From Argentina anserina (Eukaryota; Streptophyta; Magnoliopsida; Rosales; Rosaceae), in NCBI RefSeq assembly GCF_933775445.1, contig NC_065877.1, positions 16,368,001 to 16,432,000 of the forward strand: DNA of 64,000 bases, written 5' to 3'. Made by a program: the position numbers and the translations under genes. Shown here piece after piece: positions 46,363-58,807 of the stretch. Within the stretch, counting starts at the first letter, position 1. Each line of letters opens with the position of its first letter. The notes beneath the pieces are model-generated. The model did not search any database, was not told the DNA's origin, and saw nothing but the letters and a program-made list of their open reading frames with translations.

Positions 46363-48199
46363 ATGCAACACTTAGTAAAGCAACTACACTTCGACATGAG
46401 TACTGTCAATCATTCCCCCTCCACTCCGGCAGCCAGTCATATCGAAGACATCACAGACCTTAGCCTCAACCATCCCCTACCTTCTGCCAACGACCCTATC
46501 ATCTTCACCCCTACACCCGGAACGGTCGTCAGCACTAACGCGACTCCGGATCCAGCGACCGCCGCAAGAATGGAAAACATGGTCAAACACCTAGCCGAGT
46601 GCCAGCAGCGCGAAGCACTTGAGCGCGAGAAGGCGGCAGCTCTGCAAGCCGAGCTCGACAGGATGCAAGTGCAGCTCGAGCGGGCTGAACGCAGTCATCA
46701 ACATGGCGAATCACAACGTGAAGGTAGTGCGCAAATGAGAGGACGGGAATAAGTTCACTTGAGCATCAGCTTGACTCCTTCCGAACTCGCCAAGAAGCGG
46801 CCACCATCACCACGGCGTATTCGCAACCGTGAGGAGGGACGCGTCACCTCCCGCTCTAGACCGCACACAACTGGTCACAGTACGGATCCCACACTAGCTC
46901 TGATATTGCAGCGGCTAACCGCAATAGAGCAACGAGACATTAATCTGCGGTACCAACCAATGTTCACTGCCAGGCCAGGCCCATTCACCACGCGAATAAT
47001 GAACACCGTGCGCCCTTCTCAATCAAAGAGCCCAAAAATTACGCCATATACAGGCGAAGGCAATCCATTCCGGCATATCGATAACTTCAAAAAGGTTACT
47101 GCCAGTAGAGAATTCGACGACGCCACACTTTGCCACCTGTTTAGCGAGATGCTAGACGGGGATGCTATGAATTGGTTCTTCGAACAACCGGCGAACTCCA
47201 TGGATTCTTTCGCACAGTTGACAATGACATTTCTCAATCGGTTCATCCTCATGGCCGAGGCCGCACACACAACTGACGTTCTATTTCAAGTAAAGCAAGA
47301 AAGCAAGGAGACGTTGGGCGCCTTTATCATGCGATGGCAGATGACAGCATCCAAATGTCGAAACCTGAACAAAATGCTTGCCTTGGCTGCATTCAAGGAA
47401 GGACTGCGGTCAGAGAACTTCCTGTTCCATATCAACGTGGATCCTCGGATGCGCGACGCCACATATGATGACATCATAACTGAGGCAGTACTGTATGCTC
47501 AGGCAGAATACGTCACATACGGGGAAAAGTGAACCCCGGTACCATCAGACAAAAGTATTGCGCCACAGACAGCCGTACACACAAACACCATCCCCCTCCA
47601 ACGCGAGCTCTTCCCTAGCACAGAAGACAACAACAAAGGAAGGAAAAGAGAGTGGCATCAGTCAAATCACCGCGACGCACGCAACCACGATCGACACAGA
47701 GGACGGGATAAGAACATGAGACTCGGCGGCGAGCGTCGCAACAACAGAGATCCTCGCCAAGTTAACGCGATAGGATGCCGAAGTGACCATACACCACTGA
47801 GGGGAGAAACCCTAGAGGACTTTTTTCACAAACATCAGGGGACATTGAGGAAACCAACAATGCCACTACGCCCTCAAACCGAAGCAGAGACAGGTAAGTG
47901 GTGCAGCTTTCATGAAAATGGAAGCAACAACACGAACGATTTTCGAACCCTCCGCACACTAATAGCTAACAGGGACACAAGGGTTCGAGCGACGCAGCCA
48001 AGGGCACAATAGAACGTGGCGGCCGTAGTAGAAAACCGGCGCCGCATCAACGTAATAGAGGGAGGAGCCCCAACGACAAACATGTCCAACCGGGCAAAAA
48101 AACGGTTTAGCCGCAGTAACCACCCAAGGCAGAATACGTCACATACGGGGAAACACCAAGAGACAAAATGAAGGATGGAAGCATATCACCTTCACCGAG
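46363..48199 (+). pseudogene. Gag of the second gypsy element
   Basis: One frame continues through 46363-48012 with stops at 46750 and 47530. Features in order: an acidic N-terminal part with a Glu/Arg-rich coiled coil (about 46560-46700), an Arg-rich segment, and the retrotransposon gag domain (ITPYTGEGNPFRHIDNFKK, DGDAMNWFFEQPANSMDSFA, MRWQMTASKC). A degenerate zinc-knuckle-like KWCSFHENG segment is near 47900. Sequence up to the solo LTR at 48200 leads to the protease. With the solo LTR and one CCGAG copy removed, the frame reads straight into protease, confirming the insertion point. Confidence 0.82.
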
Positions 48200-50454
48200 T
48201 GATAGGAGCACAAAGTGTGACGTTCTTAATATGTTTATGCCCTATTCTTACTCTTTGTTACCTCTTATTTAATAGGTTTTAGTTTCTTTTGTATGAATAA
48301 GTGTTTAGGTAGCGCTTATATCGATTATGAGTGAATTGATGATGAAATCGTGCAAGTGTTAAGAATCCTTGTTGAAATATGATTCCTTGTTCGAGTAGGA
48401 TTCATCCTTTCGTATTTCTTTGTTTCTAACATACTTATTCTTATTAGGAAATACAAATCCATGTTGGAGAAGGAAAGCAATCCTAGTTCCACAAGGAAAG
48501 AGAAGAAAATGCACTTAAAAGCCCAATTCATGCAAGAATCAAAATGCTGTCAAGATTCGTAGTTCAACTTCGACGGGCTCCCATGGATAGCTCCGATCGA
48601 GTTAGATAACGTACCTTATATGGATAAAAAGGATTTTGAGTCTAGTTTCTGTAGGATTTGGAATCAAATCAATATCTTATTCCTACAGGGAGATATGACC
48701 AAATCATTACTCGGAGGTCAGGTGAGCTCGTCGGAATTATCTCAGCCATTGATTTGCTTTTGATCCAAGGGTTATGAGGGAAACTTGGGACCTTGTTTGT
48801 CCTGCATATAGAGCACAAATATGATCAGAATATCCATAAATCCATGCACCAAAGAATGTCAAAGAAGGCATGCAGCAAATTAAATGAGAAGAGGCAAGAA
48901 AGTCAAAGAAGGCATGCAGCAAATTTAATGAGGAGAGGTAAGAAAAATCAAACATGGCTGCAACAATTAAGACTTTTGCTGCCTCCCTAATTCAAAGGAA
49001 GAAATTTGTGCAAAAGAAATCAGCATTAAAGGAGGAAGAAGATATGCAATTAATGCAAAAGATATGCAATCCTTATAGAAATCAGAATTCTGGCACTGCA
49101 GATCATCCAACTTTGACGAGCTCCCCTGGACAGCTCACAATGATTGAGAAAATTCATGATTTATGGATGAAAAGCCACGGAAGTCTAGTTGAAATTGCCA
49201 GTTGGAATCATCTCAATATCTATTTTCTAGAGAAAGTTATGGCCACAACAAGGGACAAAGGTCAGATCTGCCGAATCTAGGAAGCCTCAACCAATTTGGT
49301 TTCAACTTTGTGGACTTTGTGGCCATCCTCCCTTGGGTTTCTTCCTCTATATATAGCACCTCAATTCCACAGAAACATATCATCAACCTTGCTCACAAGA
49401 CTTGCCAAAGCTCTGCCCAAACACTTTCATTCACCAAGCATCATAGAATCCGAATTCACCACCCTTCACCATATTTTATGTCCAAAGCTTGGGAGCCTAG
49501 GATACCATTCTCTTGAAGATCTTGTGCTACCACTGTAAGGAACCTTGGAGGAGAATTATAAAGTGTAACTCTATGATCTTCATGTTTAGTTTTCGGGTTT
49601 TTATGTTCTTGTTCTTGGATGATTTATGTTTAGGTTTTGTTAAAGTTATTTTTATTCTTGTCTATGAGATATTTGTAATTTTCGAATGACATGATGAATT
49701 AAGGTTTTCGATTTTTATTCAATGATTTTAGGTTTTATGCCATGAATTTCTGTTTATTTATTTAAATGATTTTCGGTGTGTTTGTACTTACGTGTGTGTT
49801 TGATACCCGGAAGTTGACGTCGCATGTGTAATAATCCAAAGTTATAAACGATTTTGATACTTGGGAGTTGATTAATTGTTTGTTCTTTGTCACCTTCACC
49901 GATTATTGCCTAGGTTCGGTTAGACTTGTGCATTTGAATATGTTTATCTTTTCTATGTGATTTTTGGAATTGCATGATTGTTGGTTAAGTAGGTGACATG
50001 CTTAATGAATTCAATATGCGTGGCTTTGAAGTTGCATGGTAGGATAAGTATGTTAGATTTCGAATGAGGTTGGGACTGAGTTCGAATGTGTTAAAGTGTC
50101 ATTGAGTTAGGAACCTTGGGAGGAACTTAACTGCATAACCGATTCTAGGATGTATAATGAACCTTACGGCATGAACTTAATTGAGATTAGATTTCGTTAC
50201 CTTTGTTCTTATGTTATTTGTTTGGTAATTTCTTATGTGTTGGTTAGTTGATCACATGTATATATTAGTTTAGGTTTATTTTATGTTTGATCCGAAATAT
50301 ATCTCAAATCTTTTAAACTCTTATGAATTCGTTGTTAAATGTTTGTGATTCTTTACCCTGGTTGGATCCCCGGTTTGTGAACGATACCCTCTTGCTTTAT
50401 ACTACTAACGATGCTTACAGGGTTAATATTGATCTCGAGTAATCGAACCGATCA
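48200..50454 (+). mobile_element. Solo LTR 2 (2255 bp), same family as solo LTR 1
   Basis: It begins TGATAGGAGCAC, ends CGAACCGATCA and is flanked by exact CCGAG duplications (48195-48199 and 50455-50459). It is nearly identical by eye to 43704-45961 over its full length, with scattered substitutions. Its TATA box is at 49348-49355. It separates gag from protease of the host element. The independent target duplications show that the two copies are separate insertions. Confidence 0.9.
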
Positions 50455-51120
50455 CCGAGGAGGAGGAAATTGGCATTTCCTTACCCAATGACGACGCCTT
50501 CCTCATTGACGCAGTCTTGGGCGGACAGTGGGACGTAGGGAAGATGATGATCGATACGGGATCCACGGTCAACGTCTTATTCAAAGGATGCTATGAGAAG
50601 ATGGAGCGTAGTGGAAAGAAGTTAGTACAGGACCACGAACCGTTGATCAGCTTCTCTGGCGATGTAACCCAACCTAGGCTCGGACTATATGACGGTACGC
50701 ATTGGGACCGCAGCATGCACAGTTTGCGTCGAATCTGAGTTAATCGTAGTTGACGCCTACAGTTCCTACAACGGGATCATCGGTCGGCCTACACTCAACC
50801 GGATGCGAACTTTCATTGCTGGATACATGATGCTTATCAAATTCCCAACTCCGCACGGGACAGGACAGGTCCGAGGATCACAGTCCGTAGCAAAGGATTG
50901 CCAAACACGCGCGATTAGACGCACGTGCAACCGACACGAAATCTTGGCCACGCCGCAACAAATTTGACCGACAAGGTTGTCGACGCACGGGACAGCGAAA
51001 TGCCAAAAAGTAAGAACAAGCAAAACGCTACGCCTTACGAAGCCAAAACTCCGGCGAATCCTGAATCCTCCTTGGAAAGCATCACACCGTTCCCGCACCA
51101 CCCGGAGCGAAAGATCAAGG
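50455..51120 (+). pseudogene. Protease of the second gypsy element
   Basis: The retropepsin signature MMIDTGSTVNVLF (near 50545) is followed by SGDVTQPRLGL and, in another frame, VDAYSSYNGIIGRPTLNRM (near 50740-50810). The catalytic DTG is intact, but a frameshift lies near 50690 and stops follow. Confidence 0.82.
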
Positions 51121-51900
51121 TTGGCACAACTCTTAGCCCCACAGTTGAGAGGGACTTGACAAGCTTGTATGGTCCTACGAGGATATGCCCGACATTTCGC
51201 CTGACATCATCATGCATGAGCTGCACATCAAACTTTCCGCACACCCAGTTAAACAAAAGCGCTCGAGCTTCAACGATGAAAAAACCGTGGCAATATGCCA
51301 GGAGGTTGACAAATTGAAAGGCATGAAGTTTGCTAGGGAAGTCCACTACCCTGAGTGGATTTCAAACTGTGTCATGGTCCGTAAAGCCAATGGCTAATGG
51401 CGAATGTGTGTGGATTACAAAAACGTAAATAAGGCTTGCCCTAAAGACAGCTTCCCTCTACCTTGAATCTACCAACTAATCGATGCAATAGCAGGTCATG
51501 AGTTACTAAGCATGATGGATGCCTACTCCGGGTACAATCAGATACGCATGAACCCAGCGGATCAGGAAGCTACAACCTTCGTTACCGACAGAGGCGTTTA
51601 CTGTTATAACGTCATGCCCTTCGGGCTAAAGAACGCAGGGGCCATGTACGTGCGTTGCATCACCCAAATGATTGACAAACACATCGGTCGAGAGATTGAG
51701 GTATACGTAGATGACATGTTGGCAAAGAGCATCAAGACCGAAGACCACGTAGCCAATCTCCGAACCATCTTCAATGTGCTCAAAAATACAAGATGCGGTT
51801 GAATCCGAAAAATGTTTTTTCGGCCTAACAACAAGTAAGTTCCTGGGCTACATCGTTAGTCAATGTGGCATAGAAGCAAACCCGGAAAAGATACAAGCTA
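51121..51900 (+). pseudogene. Reverse transcriptase of the second gypsy element
   Basis: The frames show DISPDIIMHELHI, VDKLKGMKFAREVHYPEWIS, MMDAYSGYNQIRMNP, YNVMPFGLKNAGAMY, YVDDMLAKS (catalytic pair near 51713) and SKFLGYIVSQCGIEANPEK. The catalytic YVDD is preserved, but stops at about 51395 and 51800 and frame changes break it. Confidence 0.85.
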
Positions 51901-52510
51901 TCCTAGTTATGGCGTAGCCGGTACTTAAGAAGGATGTAGAAGCCCTTCAAGGCAGACTTGTGGCATTATTTTGATTCATCTCGAGACTGACCGACAAATG
52001 TGAGTCATTCTTTAAAATGTTAAGGCGTTCCAAAAGCAAACTGATCGAATGGAAACATGACTGCTAAGAAGCCTTTCAGGGATTAAAAGACTACCTCACT
52101 GCAGTACTATTATTGTCGACCCTGCAGCCAAGAGAACCTTTGTACCTTTACCTTGCAGTATCTACAACCGCGGTCAGCAATGCCTTAGTTCGCCGCGATG
52201 GAACTAAAGAATTACCAGTCTTCTACGCAGGCAGGGTCATGAACGGCCCAGAAACAAGATACCCAACATTGGAACAGTTAGCCTTTGCGCTTATCGTGGC
52301 AGCTGGACGACTGCGCCACTATTTCCAAGCTCACAGTATCCACGTACTTACAAACCAGCCTCTCAAACAAGTACTACAGAATCCAGAACATTCCGGGCGG
52401 CTCAGCAAGTGGGCTATTGAGATGACGGAATTCGACATCGAATACAAGCCATGACCCGCCATAAAGGGCCAAGTCGTAGCTGATTTTATTGCAGAAATGA
52501 TCCCTTGACA
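51901..52510 (+). pseudogene. RNase H of the second gypsy element
   Basis: The open frame at 52113-52454 shows LYLYLAVSTTAVSNALVRRD, PVFYAGRVMNGPETRYP, QLAFALIVAAGRLRHYFQAH and GRLSKWAIEMTEFDIEYKP. This is the ordinary RT-linked RNase H fold. The upstream connection part is interrupted by stops. Confidence 0.8.
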
Positions 52511-52520
52511 TACAGCTGAA

Positions 52521-52942
52521 ATGACACCAGACGATGTCATAAACCCTACCACAATTTCGCCATGGAACTTGCACGTGGATGGCTCCAGCTGCACCAAATC
52601 TAGCGGAGCAGGGATCATCTTGAGCGGACGGGGGGACTTGAGCTCGAATATGCTGTCAAATTTAACTTCGCTGCCTCCAACAATGTGGCGGAGTACGAAG
52701 CATTGATTGCAAGACTACAATTGGCTCTCAGCACTGGTGTAACTAGTATCAACGTATTTAGCGACTATCAGCTAGTAGTCAATCAAATAACCGGATCTTT
52801 CACTACCAAAGATGAGCAATTAGCAGCCTATCTAGCATACGCCACCACGCTGTTAAAACGATTCGAATTCTACCACATCACTCAAATCCCGAGGGCCAGT
52901 AACGCAAGGGCGGACTCCTTAGCAAGACTCACCACATCGTAA
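52521..52942 (+). pseudogene. Second (archaeal-type) RNase H
   Basis: NLHVDGSSCTKSSGAGIILS, AEYEALIARLQLALSTGV, NVFSDYQLVVNQI and ITQIPRASNARADSLARL carry the D, E, D, D catalytic positions of the fold. One frameshift lies near 52680. The tandem RNase H arrangement is the same as in the first gypsy element. Confidence 0.82.
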
Positions 52943-52989
52943 CCACATCAATGCCATAAGGATACCAGGGTTGAAATCCTCCACCATCC

Positions 52990-54230
52990 CTCCATCTCCC
53001 AGACTTTACAACAGATATGCCAGATAGAGCGAGACCAAGTCTCATGGATTGATGAGATCATATCACTTAAGCGTGACGGCAAGCTACCTGAGGACAAGGA
53101 TGCCGCATGGCAATTAGAGAGGTACGCAGTGAGATACCATTTGCAGAATGGCACACTCTACCACCAAGGTCTGCTAAACGCCAGCCTAAAGTGCGTCACA
53201 ACCAAAGAAGGCAGGCAGATCTTGTACGAAATCCACAGCGGGGATGGCGGCAACCACTGCGGCAGCCGCGCATTAGATAGTAAAACACTGCGAATGAGAT
53301 ACTATTGGTCCACACTAGCCGCTGACACACAAGAGCTAGCCAGATATTGTCATAAATATCAAATTCACGGGCCCATACCACGCCAACCCTCAGAATCGCT
53401 ATCCTACATAGTTAGCCCGTGGATCAACTGCCTTTGGGGAATGGATCTGATAGGCCCGCTTCTCGTCGGAAAGTGCCAATTTAAGTGGGTCATTATGTGC
53501 ATCGATTATCACTCAAATGGATCGAGGTTGCGCCCCTAACCGCCATAACAATCGAGAAGGTCTAAAACTTTCTGCAACGCAACATCTTCTACCGCCATGG
53601 TACGCCGGAGTCTATCATCACAGATAACGGCACACAATTCAATAACGACCACCTCAACACATGGTGTAGAGCAAGAGGGACTACACTCAAATTCGCATCC
53701 GTGGCACACCCCAAAACTAACGGGCAAGTGGAAGCCGCCAACAAGTTGATCAAAGGCCTCCTTAGAAAAAAACTGGATGAAGCCAAAGGACTTTGGCCCG
53801 AGAAACTCGACGAGGTACTATGGGCACTCCGTACCACACCAACAGAAGCTACGGGCGAGACTCCTTTCTGCCTAATGTACGGCACAGAAGCAGTTCTTCC
53901 CATCGAAGTAATCCAGCCAACACAACGGGTTTCACTGTTTGACCCCGAGACCAATTCAGAAAATATGCAACTTGATAAAGATCTCTTGAAAGAGAAACAG
54001 CGTGTGGCATGCTTCTATAACACTAAAGTAAAGAGCAGGACATTTCAGCTAGGCGACTGGGTCCTAAAGAAGGTCTAAACAAATGTCACTGGGTTACGCC
54101 TGAGATAGGACAGATCATACAAAGTCGTCGAAGTTGTGGCACCAAACACGTACTGCCTAGAGGACAGTACGGAGAGAGACTAGCCCACTCTTGGAACATG
54201 GAACATCTTAAGTACTACTACAAGTAGGGG
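52990..54230 (+). pseudogene. Integrase of the second gypsy element
   Basis: The zinc-binding part shows EIHSGDGGNHCGSRAL and YYWSTLAADTQELARYCHKY, with the second zinc cysteine replaced by tyrosine. The DDE core follows: WGMDLIGPL, SIITDNGTQFNNDH and NGQVEAANKLIKGLL, with all three acidic residues visible. The C-terminal part holds DEVLWALRTTPTEATGETPF, YGTEAVLPIEV and FQLGDWVLKKV. A stop at 53537 and others break the frame. Confidence 0.85.
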
Positions 54231-54708
54231 TCCGCGCGTAGCGCAACACATAGGGACTTGGACTGTTTTAAGTACTTATGGAACATTGCCAGGCTATCAA
54301 TGAAATGAGGAATTTTTCAAACCATCGATCCTTACTACACCAGTACACTAGGGTACTACGGCAATTAAATTCCTTCGACAGACTATTTCATTGTGCGCAC
54401 AACAAAGATAGTATTAAGCATGTAGCCACAAGTATACAATAACAATCACATAACGTTGCTATGGCAATAACATAGAAGAAATCACTTGAAGGACCCAAAA
54501 TAGCTTTTATTCATTAAAGATAGCATGTTCGGCCATTACAAAAGGGAAAATTCAAAAAATACAAGGAAATGAAAAGCAGATGATAAAGCACTGCGGGGAC
54601 GAGGGATGCTCTTCAGTTACGCTAAGTCTTTATAAACCCCATCTTACTCTTCCCTCGCAGCTTATTATGCTGGCGGTCTTCAGGCCGCATCACTGGGTCC
54701 CCCAGCAT
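54231..54708. other. Spacer between integrase and antisense gene
   Basis: This is non-coding sequence of the gypsy 3' region with no recognised motif. It would contain the 3' ends of both the sense genes and the antisense gene. Confidence 0.5.
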
Positions 54709-57314
54709 CTAGTTCCGCCGCTTACCCCGGTTCGCCTTGCGGCGGTTGTGCATCCGAATACTCTGTGAAGGAGGAGTAGGAGAAGGGATCTCCGGATAAG
54801 AATCAGAATTGTCATTATCACAAGATAAACCAGAAGCAGAAGAGTCAGAAATTTTCTTACCATCATCCATCTGCACTTCGGCCTCCGCAGCAGAAGAAGG
54901 CTGTGAGAAGGGCGGGATCACTTCATGCGGCATCAGCGGCGCTTCCAAGCCCCTCTCCGCTAGCCGAACCTTGTAGTCCGCGGGATCCAGCATTTCCAAT
55001 TCCTGGAATTGTGCAACCATATCACCCACGGCCGTGACGTAGTACCCTTCCAGGTACTCAGTCATTTCCGCGACAACTTTGAAGGCAGCCACTGCATTGG
55101 CTGCAGCCTCCACCACTGCGCGCGCCTTCTCAACCTCCGCCTCTTCTTTTGCTTGCCGCACAAGCTCTTCGGCCTCAACTAGGGCTGATTGTGCCGCATC
55201 CCTCTCCATGGCCATTTGCTTCGCCAACGACTCAGCCACCTCCTGAGGGGCAACCTCCTGCCGAAGATCTTTTTGCAGGTTCGCCGTGTTCTCTAACTTC
55301 GCTCTGGCGTTGGCCAAGTCGTTTTCCAGACACAAGACCGTTGCTTCGCGGTTGCTATCCCGCTCAGTCAATTCGGTGAGAAGACGCTCAGCTTCGAGGG
55401 CATCCCGCTCCGCGTCGAGCAGGTTGAAAACCATCTTCGCTGCCCTCGTCGCAGCAAGGCCAAGCGGGCTACGCAGTTCAAGGCCGGACCTTTCAGGCCG
55501 TCGCAGTCCTCCGAGCCTGGCACGCTGGCTGAGCAAGACCAGCTGCTCCAATTCCGGGGCTCTCAGTTGGCTCAATGGACTACGGTCCAGCGCCGATAGA
55601 TCCTCGTAGACCCGGGAGTCTGTAAAAGTGATGGGCCCCTTCTGCGTAGTCTTCTGCCTTTTAGACGGCGGAGCTTCTACCATAACATCCTCCGCGCCTT
55701 TTAGACGGCCCGTCTTCTGCACCTTCCTCCTCTTCCCGGCCTCTTAGGACTCCGCCGGATTAGCCAACCGTGGATCAGCATCGATATGGCCTACTGCTTA
55801 TGCATCACTCCAGCGCGGCAAACCTTGCTCATTCGGCAGGCTCGTATGGGAGGGAACAAGCATATCCACGACATGCAGAGAATCCTCGACCCGCTTCGCA
55901 GGTGCATTTACTTTCTCAGTGGACACCGCCACTTTCTTCGACATCACACGACGCAGCATGGTTACAGCTAACTCTTCGGTGTCTGGAGTGACGTCGAGAT
56001 CTTCTGCTGTAGGAACCTCGCGTAGCTGCTACGCTTCGACTTCTCGAAGTTTCTGTTCACTGAGTGTGTCGTAGTTGTACACGCAATAACAGATCAGTAC
56101 GCTATAAAACAAAGAGAAGACAGAAACTACAAGCGTAGCGCTTTTACTTACGATGGCGGCGGAGTAGTCCTTGCTCGAACAAAAGGTACGGGTTCGTCAC
56201 CACCTTCAAGTTGTGGACTAAATCCTCGCCTTGAAACCTCCAAAAGTATGTCACACGATTCACAGGATCAACCTCCCGCTCCGACAGCACCAACCTCCTC
56301 ACCACTGCGCAACAAAAAAAAAGTCAGCAAACAGTTATTTCGTCGCAAAAAAAAAATTTTAGTAAGACATTAAGACCTACAGTTAATGGCTTGAAATCGC
56401 GAGGAAATACACTTCTCCGGGAGATACTCTACCCGGTTGATACACCCGTATTCCCATCCCCCCTCTACTATGAAGCTATTCTTCCTCCAGTTAGCTTCTG
56501 AGGAGGGCCAATTCTCCAAGATTTGGAACTCACTACGCTCATCTCGCCTAACAAATCGCGCAGTTCCTCCATTACCATTCCGCTGGTTATAGTCTATCTT
56601 AAAGAAGTGGAGTACCTCTGCCGCAGTGGGAAACCAACACCCCGACAGGTGAAAGAGCGAGCAGAGGCCAAGAATAACTCGCCACATGTTATAGCTAACT
56701 TGACCAAAGACCAAGCCGAACTGCGCCACTAGACACTGCAGGCACGGATCTAACGGCAACTCCATCCCAAGCCGCAATATTGAGGGACTGACCAATGCGT
56801 GCCCATCAGGTAATATCGAACCATACTCATCCGGCCCGATCGACTGCGCAACAATCGTAGCAGGCAACTTGAATTCTTTCACATAAGCAAGCACTGTGGC
56901 GGTGTCAGCTCCATGCGGTTCCTCCACCTCCGACCTTTGCACTCCGCTGTCTAGCCAACGCCTTACAGGCGCTGGACTCAGTGTTGGGCCCGAAGTACTA
57001 GTCCTCTAGGCGCTCGCAATACGCTCATGTACGCCTTGGTCTTGGCTCGGAGCGAGACGCACTTCACTTACTCCAACCTCCTCATGCCTTGACTCCAAGG
57101 TGCCTGACGATTCACTAGTTTTCCAATTCGCTAGCACCCTCGCAGAAACAGAAGCGCGATCTTCACAATGCAACTCGTTTCCACCGCTTCGCCGAACTAA
57201 GTTCAAATAGTTGGCCTTCAATTCACTCGTCCACGACTCAGAGGATGACGACGCGAACCAACTTCCCTCTGCAGGCGTGGAATCGCTATCAGTTAGTATA
57301 TTTATCCTAGGCAT
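54709..57314 (-). pseudogene. Antisense spliced gene in the gypsy 3' region (PF04195-like domain plus coiled coil)
   Basis: Minus-strand coding sequence runs against the gypsy genes. Exon 1 (57314 to about 56380) starts at an ATG and has one in-frame stop at 57006. It contains LPATIVAQSIGPDEYGSILP, SPSILRLGMELPLDP and NMWRVILGLCSLFHL, typical of the 'putative gypsy type transposon' domain (PF04195) as I recall it. Exon 2 is 56304-56152, with AG acceptor and GTAAGT donor, and contains VTYFWRFQGEDL. Exon 3 begins near 56060 and ends at 54709. It holds a long open frame from 55722 with a nuclear-signal-like SKRQKTT, a long Ala/Glu coiled coil (RDALEAERLLTELTER to EEAEVEKARAVVEAAA) and an acidic Ser-rich end. 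A few stops make this copy non-functional. Extra antisense frames are known in Tat-type elements; their role is not established. Confidence 0.72.
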
Positions 57315-57802
57315 TACGCCGCAGCAAGCAACACCGAAGTCAAAGACGAACAACCTAAAACTTGAAGTTAGAAAGTTAATTAGATCTATCCTACGAATCT
57401 CGCAAGAAAGAGTATGAAGAACACGAAGAACACAAAGAACACCAAACCCAGTTACCAGCCAAAAATCATCAACACCGCCCACACAAACACCCCACCTAGC
57501 CGGAAAACACCCATCCAAATATCAAACAGGCCCAAAAACTACCAATTTGACGGAAAAACCCAAACCCAAAACCACGGTTTTACCCTATAACCATAAAGCC
57601 ACCAGCAAACAACCAAACCCACAAGACGTATATAGGAGATTCCGATCAGAAACATACCTCAAAAGCCGATTTACACAAAGATCCCGATAAGCTTCCGTCC
57701 AAGCTTGAAGAACAGGAGAAGAGAGCAAAGGAGGGAACGAGAGAGATTTCACGATTCAAAAACTTGGAACTGTCGATAATGACAGCCCTCCTATCCCTTT
57801 CA

Positions 57803-57812
57803 CCCTTTTATA
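57803..57812 (-). promoter_or_regulatory. TATA box of the antisense gene
   Basis: On the minus strand TATAAAAGGG lies about 490 bp before the antisense ATG, leaving room for a leader. It is independent of the LTR promoter, which would read the other way. Confidence 0.5.
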
Positions 57813-58084
57813 GTAAACCTCAAACCACATCTCGCCCGTTGATTTCTCAAAAGCGCTCCTTAACCGTCGGATACAGAAAACCGTTACTCATATCTTAGTC
57901 GTTGACCCAAAAGACATCACTCCAGATCCCGCCACGTGGCATGAGTTACCGAGGCAATGCTTCGGCTACACACGGATTAACTACACGCAATAACTGTCTC
58001 CTCGGATAACGTCACCACCGACGAAATTGAATCATCCACGGCACGTCTGCCCAATGCATGCACGACATGTGCTGCCCATAGCGC

Positions 58085-58640
58085 GAATTGCGCTGCTGCT
58101 AGCCCACGACACCACGCTCAAAGACAGTGATCAAAGACGTCCTACGCGTACAAAATTTTCTACGCTCAGACGGACACACTACACTCAAAGACAGTGATCA
58201 AAGACGTCCTACGCGTAAAAAATTTACTACGCTATGACGGACGAACTACGTTCAAAGACAGCGATCAAAGACGTCCTACGCGTAAAAAAATTTCTACGCT
58301 ATGACGGACGCACTACGCTCAAAGACGTCATACGCGTAAAAGTTTACTACGCTATGACGGACGCACTACGCTCAAAGACAGCGATCGAAGACGTCCAACG
58401 CATAACGATTTTCTACGCTGTGACGAACACACTACGCTCAAAGATAGCGTTCAGACGTTCTACGCGTAAAGATTTACTACGCTATGACGGACGCATTAGG
58501 CTCAAAGACAGCGATCAAAGACGTCCTATGCGTAACGATTTTCTACGCTACGACGGACGCACCATGCTCAAAGATAGCGATCAGGCATCCCACGCGTAAA
58601 CATTTACTACGCTACGACGGACATCAATCAACACCCAAAG
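58085..58640. repeat. Tandem repeat array before the polypurine tract (about 65 bp units)
   Basis: About eight imperfect copies of a unit with the cores GCTCAAAGACAGCGATCAAA, GACGTCCTACGCGTAA and TTTCTACGCTATGACGGACG. Units vary by substitutions and short gaps. One plus-strand frame stays open through it as a repetitive peptide, which I do not regard as a gene. The array lies between the antisense gene promoter and the 3' LTR. Confidence 0.85.
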
Positions 58641-58807
58641 AGACTCGACACAATCCATTACACCATCAACAACTCGGCATTCCTTAACCGGGGAGTGGGG
58701 GGACTCCGAGAGGGTCTGTGGGACCCACAGCTGATTATGGCGAAATGCTTAAATATTAACTCCCCAGTCAAGAAATTACCTCCCTAGACTGGGAACTTGG
58801 GGGGACT

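Noticed and set aside
49202..49538. Open frames repeated in both solo LTRs (104 and 80 codons)
   Set aside because: They lie around the LTR promoter, are short, and appear in both copies only because the LTRs are nearly identical; no domain was recognised.
43704..50454. One full-length retrotransposon with 2.26 kb LTRs and a 2.24 kb interior
   Set aside because: The interior is the end of another element's 5' LTR plus its gag. Each LTR has its own different 5 bp duplication, so they are two solo LTRs.
58085..58640. CRISPR-like array
   Set aside because: Units are imperfect and adjacent with no distinct spacers, and the setting is a plant retrotransposon.
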